The notes under the pieces: model-generated
The model's input: the letters and a program-made list of their open reading frames with translations, nothing else
Told to the model about the DNA's origin: nothing
Database searches by the model: none
Translations under genes and position numbers: made by a program
Part shown: positions 60,268-64,000 of the stretch, piece by piece
How positions within the stretch are numbered: position 1 is the stretch's first letter
Layout of the letters: the number at the start of each line of letters is the position of its first letter
NCBI GenBank assembly: GCA_947073515.1
Contig: CAMTMC010000005.1
Coordinates: 27,302 to 91,301, forward strand
Reading direction: 5' to 3'
Source: an uncultured bacterium
GTDB lineage: Bacteria > Bacillota > Clostridia > Oscillospirales > Oscillospiraceae
Length of the DNA: 64,000 nucleotides

Positions 60268-60858
60268 TCAGTCCTGGCTCAGGGCCGCGGAGCTGGCTTT
60301 CAGATAAGACTGCATATGGACAAAGGCCACAATCGCCACTACCAGATTGACAATGGCCAGCACACCCGCCAGAACAAAGATGGCGGCGGAACAGAACGTA
60401 AATACCACACCGGCCACAGCGGTACCCAGCGCCCACTGCCAGGCCTTGCCGCCCTTCTCCTGCTCCTCAAAACACTTGCGCTCACTCAAGAAGAACTGGG
60501 TGCCCTCAATGAGGAAGTAAGTCTGGGCCAGGGAACAGCCCGTCTGCGCCAGCCCCATCACGGTAGCGAAGATGGAGTCGCCCCGGGCCAGCAGGCTAAG
60601 TACAATCCCGATGGCACACAGGATCAGGGCCTTCATGAAGTGGCTATGCTCGTTGCGCATGTCCACCAGACCTACCAGGGACATAAGACCCCCTATCAGC
60701 ACCGCAATCGCCAGCCCAACCGTCACCACGACAGCCAGAGGTCCTAAGATCGGTAGAAGAAAAACAGACAGCACCAGGCAAATTGAAGAGGCAATGACAA
60801 CAACGTTGGCCTTATAGATCAGGTCCAGGCCTTTACTGACTCTTTTCGGATCGCCCAT
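60268..60858 (-). CDS. Multi-pass membrane protein, unknown function
   Basis: The 196-residue protein has four or five hydrophobic helices (VVVIASSICLVLSVFLLPILG, LAVVVTVGLAIAVLIGGLMSLVGLV, FMKALILCAIGIVLSLLARG, WALGTAVAGVVFTFCSAAIFVLAGVLAIVNLVVAIV) and a cytoplasmic loop with EGTQFFLSERKCFEEQEKGG. No family is recognised. I use the ATG at 60858, the second codon of the track ORF, with AGGAGG upstream. It lies between tuf and the tryptophan transporter, with terminators on both sides, so it is a single-gene unit. Confidence 0.78.
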   Translation of the reverse strand: MGDPKRVSKGLDLIYKANVVVIASSICLVLSVFLLPILGPLAVVVTVGLAIAVLIGGLMSLVGLVDMRNEHSHFMKALILCAIGIVLSLLARGDSIFATVMGLAQTGCSLAQTYFLIEGTQFFLSERKCFEEQEKGGKAWQWALGTAVAGVVFTFCSAAIFVLAGVLAIVNLVVAIVAFVHMQSYLKASSAALSQD

Positions 60859-60882
60859 CACAATTTCCTCCTCTGTGTTTGT

Positions 60883-60914
60883 AAAAAAAGGACGGGCCGG
60901 GGCCCGTCCTTTTG
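60883..60914 (-). terminator. Terminator of tuf
   Basis: GGACGGGCC and GGCCCGTCC form a 9 bp stem followed on the minus strand by TTTTTTT. Confidence 0.85.
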
Positions 60915-60924
60915 GATGAGAAAA

Positions 60925-62127
60925 TTACTCGTTGATGTCGATAACCACGCCGGAACCCACGGTGCGGCCGCCCTCACGGATGGCGAAACGCAGGCCGTTC
61001 TCAATGGCGATGGGGGTGATCAGCTCCACGTCCATGTCCACGTTGTCGCCGGGCATGCACATCTCGGTGCCCTCGGGCAGGGTGATGATGCCGGTCACGT
61101 CGGTGGTACGGAAGTAGAACTGGGGACGGTAGTTGTTGAAGAAGGGGGTGTGACGGCCGCCCTCATCCTTGTTCAGGACGTAAACCTGGCCCTTGAACTT
61201 GGTGTGGGGGTGGATGGAGCCGGGCTTGCACAGGACCTGGCCACGCTCGATGTCGGTCTTGGCCACGCCACGCAGCAGGCAACCGGCGTTGTCACCAGCC
61301 TCGATGAAGTCCAGGGTCTTGCGGAACATCTCCATGGAGGTGACGACGGTGCTCTTCTTCTCCTCGGTCAGACCAACGATCTCAACGGTCTCGCCGGCCT
61401 TCAGCTGGCCACGCTCCACACGGCCGGTGGCCACGGTGCCACGGCCGGAGATGGTGAACACGTCCTCGACGGGCATCAGGAAGGGCATGTCGGCCTTGCG
61501 GTCAGGAGTGGGGATATAGCTGTCAACAGCGTCCATCAGCTCCTTGATGCAGGCGAAGTCGGGGTCGTCCACATTGCCGGACTCGTTGGTCAGGGCGTTC
61601 AGGGCGGAACCCTTGATGATGGGGATCTCGTCGCCGGGGAACTCACGCTCGGACAGGGTCTCACGGACCTCCATCTCCACCAGCTCCAGCAGCTCCTCGT
61701 CGTCCACCTGGTCGCACTTGTTCAGGAACACGACCATGGCGGGCACGCCCACCTGGCGGGCCAGCAGGATGTGCTCCTTGGTCTGGGCCATGGGGCCGTC
61801 GGTGGCGGCGATGACCAGGATGGCGCCATCCATCTGAGCGGCGCCGGTGATCATGTTCTTGATATAGTCGGCGTGGCCCGGGCAGTCCACGTGGGCATAG
61901 TGCCGGGCGTCGGTCTCATACTCCACGTGGGCGGTGTTGATGGTAATGCCGCGCTCGCGCTCCTCGGGAGCCTTATCGATGCTGGAGTAATCGGTGTAAT
62001 CCGCCTTGCCCTGGAAGGACAGGTACTTGGTGATGGCGGCGGTCAGAGTGGTCTTGCCGTGGTCAACGTGGCCGATGGTGCCGATGTTGACGTGGGGCTT
62101 GCTTCTTTCAAATTTCTGCTTGGCCAT
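60925..62127 (-). CDS. tuf: Elongation factor Tu
   Basis: EF-Tu (400 residues) delivers aminoacyl-tRNA to the ribosome. It begins [32 protein letters not shown] and has the G motifs [16 protein letters not shown] (DxxG) and NKCDQVDD (NKxD). The C-terminal domains include [18 protein letters not shown] and the VGSGVV end. The start follows AAGGAGG; the track start is 19 codons too early. It is downstream of fusA but has its own promoter. Confidence 0.99.
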   Translation of the reverse strand: MAKQKFERSKPHVNIGTIGHVDHGKTTLTAAITKYLSFQGKADYTDYSSIDKAPEERERGITINTAHVEYETDARHYAHVDCPGHADYIKNMITGAAQMDGAILVIAATDGPMAQTKEHILLARQVGVPAMVVFLNKCDQVDDEELLELVEMEVRETLSEREFPGDEIPIIKGSALNALTNESGNVDDPDFACIKELMDAVDSYIPTPDRKADMPFLMPVEDVFTISGRGTVATGRVERGQLKAGETVEIVGLTEEKKSTVVTSMEMFRKTLDFIEAGDNAGCLLRGVAKTDIERGQVLCKPGSIHPHTKFKGQVYVLNKDEGGRHTPFFNNYRPQFYFRTTDVTGIITLPEGTEMCMPGDNVDMDVELITPIAIENGLRFAIREGGRTVGSGVVIDINE

Positions 62128-62193
62128 TTGGAAAATCCTCCTTAAACGGTTAAAGAATTGGATGGGATCAGCATGAAAACTCAATATGCTGAT

Positions 62194-62222
62194 ATTTTAC
62201 AACAAGTCCGACGAAAAAGCAA
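62194..62222 (-). promoter_or_regulatory. Promoter of tuf in the fusA-tuf gap
   Basis: On the minus strand TTGCTT and TAAAAT are spaced 17 bp apart. CAGCAT/ATGCTG and AAGTCCG/CGGACTT inverted repeats lie around it and may form leader hairpins. Confidence 0.6.
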
Positions 62223-62265
62223 TCCTAAAAACGGACTTCACAGGGAATATTTTGGGTATTGCCCC

Positions 62266-64000
62266 TTACCGCATCGCCCGGCCGCCCATGCGCTGGTCGA
62301 TGATCTTTTCCCGGATGCTCTTGGGAATCTCCAGGTAGCTGTGGGGCTCCATGGTGTACTGGCCGCGGCCCTGGGTGCGGGAGCGCAGGTCGGTGGCGTA
62401 GCCGAACATCTCCCCCAGGGGCACCAGCGCGTCCACCTGGACGGCGCCGGGGCGGTTCTCCTGGCCCTGGATCTGTCCGCGGCGGCTGTTCAGATCGCCG
62501 ATAACGTTGCCCAGGTACTCATCGGGCACAATGACGCTGACCTTCATAATGGGCTCCATGAGGGTGGGATCCGCCTTCTGGCAGGCCTCCTTGAAGGCCA
62601 TGGAGCCGGCGATCTTGAAGGCCATCTCGGAGGAGTCCACCTCGTGGTAGGAGCCGTCGTACAGGGTGACCTTCACATCCACCACCGGATATCCGGCCAG
62701 CACGCCGGAGAGCATGGCTCCCTGGATGCCGGCGTCCACGGCGGGGATATACTCCTTGGGCACCACGCCGCCCACAACCTCGTTGACGAACTCGTAGCCC
62801 TTGCCGGACTCGTTGGGCTCCACGCGGATCTTGACGTGGCCGTACTGGCCCTTACCGCCGGACTGGCGGGCGTACTTGGTATCCTGCTGGACGCTCTTCT
62901 TGATGGTCTCCTTATAGGCGACCTGGGGTGCGCCCACGTTGGCCTCCACCTTGTACTCCCGGAGCAGGCGGTCCACGATAATCTCCAGATGGAGCTCGCC
63001 CATACCGGCGATGATGGTCTGCCCGGTCTCCTCGTCGGTGTAGGTCTTGAAGGTGGGGTCCTCCTCCGCCAGCTTCATCAGGGCGACGCCCATCTTCTCC
63101 TGGCCGGCCTTGGTCTTGGGCTCGATGGCCACGCGGATGACGGGCTCGGGGAACTCCATGGACTCCAGAATAACGGGGGCCTTCTCATCGCAGAGGGTGT
63201 CGCCGGTGGTGGTATTCTTCAGACCGATGACGCCGGCGATGTCGCCGGAGTAGATGGTCTCGATGTCCTCCCGGTGGTTGGCGTGCATCTGGAGAATGCG
63301 GCCGATCCGCTCCTTCTTTCCCTTGGTGCAGTTGAGCACAGAGGTACCGGTGCTCAAGGTGCCGGAATACACCCGCACGAAGCTCAGGCGGCCCACATAG
63401 GGGTCGGTCATGATCTTGAAGGCCAGGGCGGAGAAGGGGGCGCTGTCGTCGGAGGGGCGCTCCTCCTCCGCGTCGGTCTTGGGGTTGACGCCCTTGATGG
63501 CCGGCACGTCCAGCGGGGAGGGCATATAATCCACGATGGCGTCCAGCAGGCGCTGGATGCCCCGGTTGCGGTAGGAGGTCCCGCAGGTGACAGGAACCAT
63601 CTCCACCGCGCAGGTCGCCTGCCGGATGGCCTTGCGGATGCGGTCGGTGGGGACCTCCTGGCCCTCCAGGTACATCTCCATAATTTCATCATCGAACATG
63701 GACACGGCGTCCAGCAGCTTCTCGCGGTACTCGTCGGCCAGCCCGGCCATATCTGCGGGGATCTCCTCCTCGCTGATGTCCTTGCCCAGGTCGTCGTGGT
63801 AGATAAAGGCCTTCATCTCCACCAGGTCGATGATCCCCTGGAAGTCGGCCTCCTTGCCGATGGGGAGCTGAATGGGCACCGCGTTGCACTTGAGCCGCTC
63901 ATCGATCATGCGCAGCACGTTGAAGAAGTCCGCGCCCATGATGTCCATCTTGTTGACGTAGATCATGCGGGGGACCTTGTAGTGGTCCGCCTGTCTCCAG
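62266..64000 (-). CDS. fusA: Elongation factor G, C-terminal part (cut by window edge)
   Basis: The sequence continues to the right edge, so the N-terminal G1-G3 motifs are missing, while VNKMD (G4) is present. The 578-codon fragment includes domain II ([24 protein letters not shown]), domain III ([26 protein letters not shown]), domain IV ([16 protein letters not shown]) and domain V ending [16 protein letters not shown] drives translocation and ribosome recycling. The residues GELHLEI and the conserved domain IV favour the housekeeping EF-G over tetracycline-protection proteins. Order fusA-tuf is that of the str operon. Confidence 0.97.
   Translation of the reverse strand, partial: WRQADHYKVPRMIYVNKMDIMGADFFNVLRMIDERLKCNAVPIQLPIGKEADFQGIIDLVEMKAFIYHDDLGKDISEEEIPADMAGLADEYREKLLDAVSMFDDEIMEMYLEGQEVPTDRIRKAIRQATCAVEMVPVTCGTSYRNRGIQRLLDAIVDYMPSPLDVPAIKGVNPKTDAEEERPSDDSAPFSALAFKIMTDPYVGRLSFVRVYSGTLSTGTSVLNCTKGKKERIGRILQMHANHREDIETIYSGDIAGVIGLKNTTTGDTLCDEKAPVILESMEFPEPVIRVAIEPKTKAGQEKMGVALMKLAEEDPTFKTYTDEETGQTIIAGMGELHLEIIVDRLLREYKVEANVGAPQVAYKETIKKSVQQDTKYARQSGGKGQYGHVKIRVEPNESGKGYEFVNEVVGGVVPKEYIPAVDAGIQGAMLSGVLAGYPVVDVKVTLYDGSYHEVDSSEMAFKIAGSMAFKEACQKADPTLMEPIMKVSVIVPDEYLGNVIGDLNSRRGQIQGQENRPGAVQVDALVPLGEMFGYATDLRSRTQGRGQYTMEPHSYLEIPKSIREKIIDQRMGGRAMR

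Noticed and set aside
60916-62145. 409-residue plus-strand ORF
   Set aside because: Antisense shadow of tuf.
62266-64000. Tetracycline-resistance ribosomal protection protein instead of EF-G
   Set aside because: The domain sequences and the position before tuf match housekeeping EF-G.

Overview
The window is GC-rich bacterial chromosome. Sporulation genes (yqfC, yqfD, a YlmC/YmxH gene), a type A RNase P RNA, AddAB in place of RecBCD, MutS2, YebC, HPr and a tryptophan T-box together point to a spore-forming anaerobic Clostridia member. Overall gene style suggests Oscillospiraceae (Flavonifractor/Lawsonibacter-like); the genus cannot be fixed from sequence reading alone. Most genes are core housekeeping, tightly packed on the minus strand, and nearly every long plus-strand ORF opposite them is a GC-driven shadow.

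Layout. 1-4.7 kb: start of prfA, a divergent XRE regulator/small-protein pair, a YdcF-like protein with an ABC-F ATPase, and mtnA. 4.7-7.2 kb: ddl-murF peptidoglycan pair. 7.4-9.2 kb: rnpB, a secreted triple-PepSY protein and a decayed XRE gene. 9.3-16 kb: yebC, DegV-HD operon, HAAS membrane protein with PadR, trmD, a flavodiiron/rubredoxin operon and ylmC. 16-25.4 kb: addB-pdxK-addA, a membrane protein and a GNAT enzyme. 25.4-33 kb: guaB and the operon yqfC-yqfD-phoH-PHP phosphatase-Zn-ribbon-thioesterase, preceded by nth. 33-39.8 kb: V4R sensor with diguanylate cyclase, gltX, a large membrane protein and a coiled-coil protein. 40-42.5 kb: tRNA-Leu(TAG), MBL hydrolase, DUF3842, patatin. 42.6-48.4 kb: xpaC-membrane-telA-TPM operon, an SSB-like protein and an SLH protein. 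48.4-56 kb: rsmD-coaD-coiled coil, uvrC, HPr, a second XRE/small-protein pair and mutS2. 56-64 kb: rpiB, a tryptophan-T-box-controlled ABC transporter, a membrane protein, tuf and fusA.

The non-gene content is the most unusual part. A ~165 bp dispersed repeat with imperfect terminal inverted repeats occurs three times. In two copies one end is fused to the TAA stop codon of a neighbouring gene and the repeat lies between that stop and the intrinsic terminator. A second, smaller inverted-repeat family (GGGAGTGTCC ends) occurs twice; one copy has a perfect 8 bp target duplication, so it is a MITE. In front of yqfC a terminator-type hairpin holds the yqfC ribosome-binding site in its 3' arm and a sigma-E-like -10 in its loop, which suggests a promoter-dependent translation gate.

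No prophage, CRISPR array or complete insertion sequence was seen.
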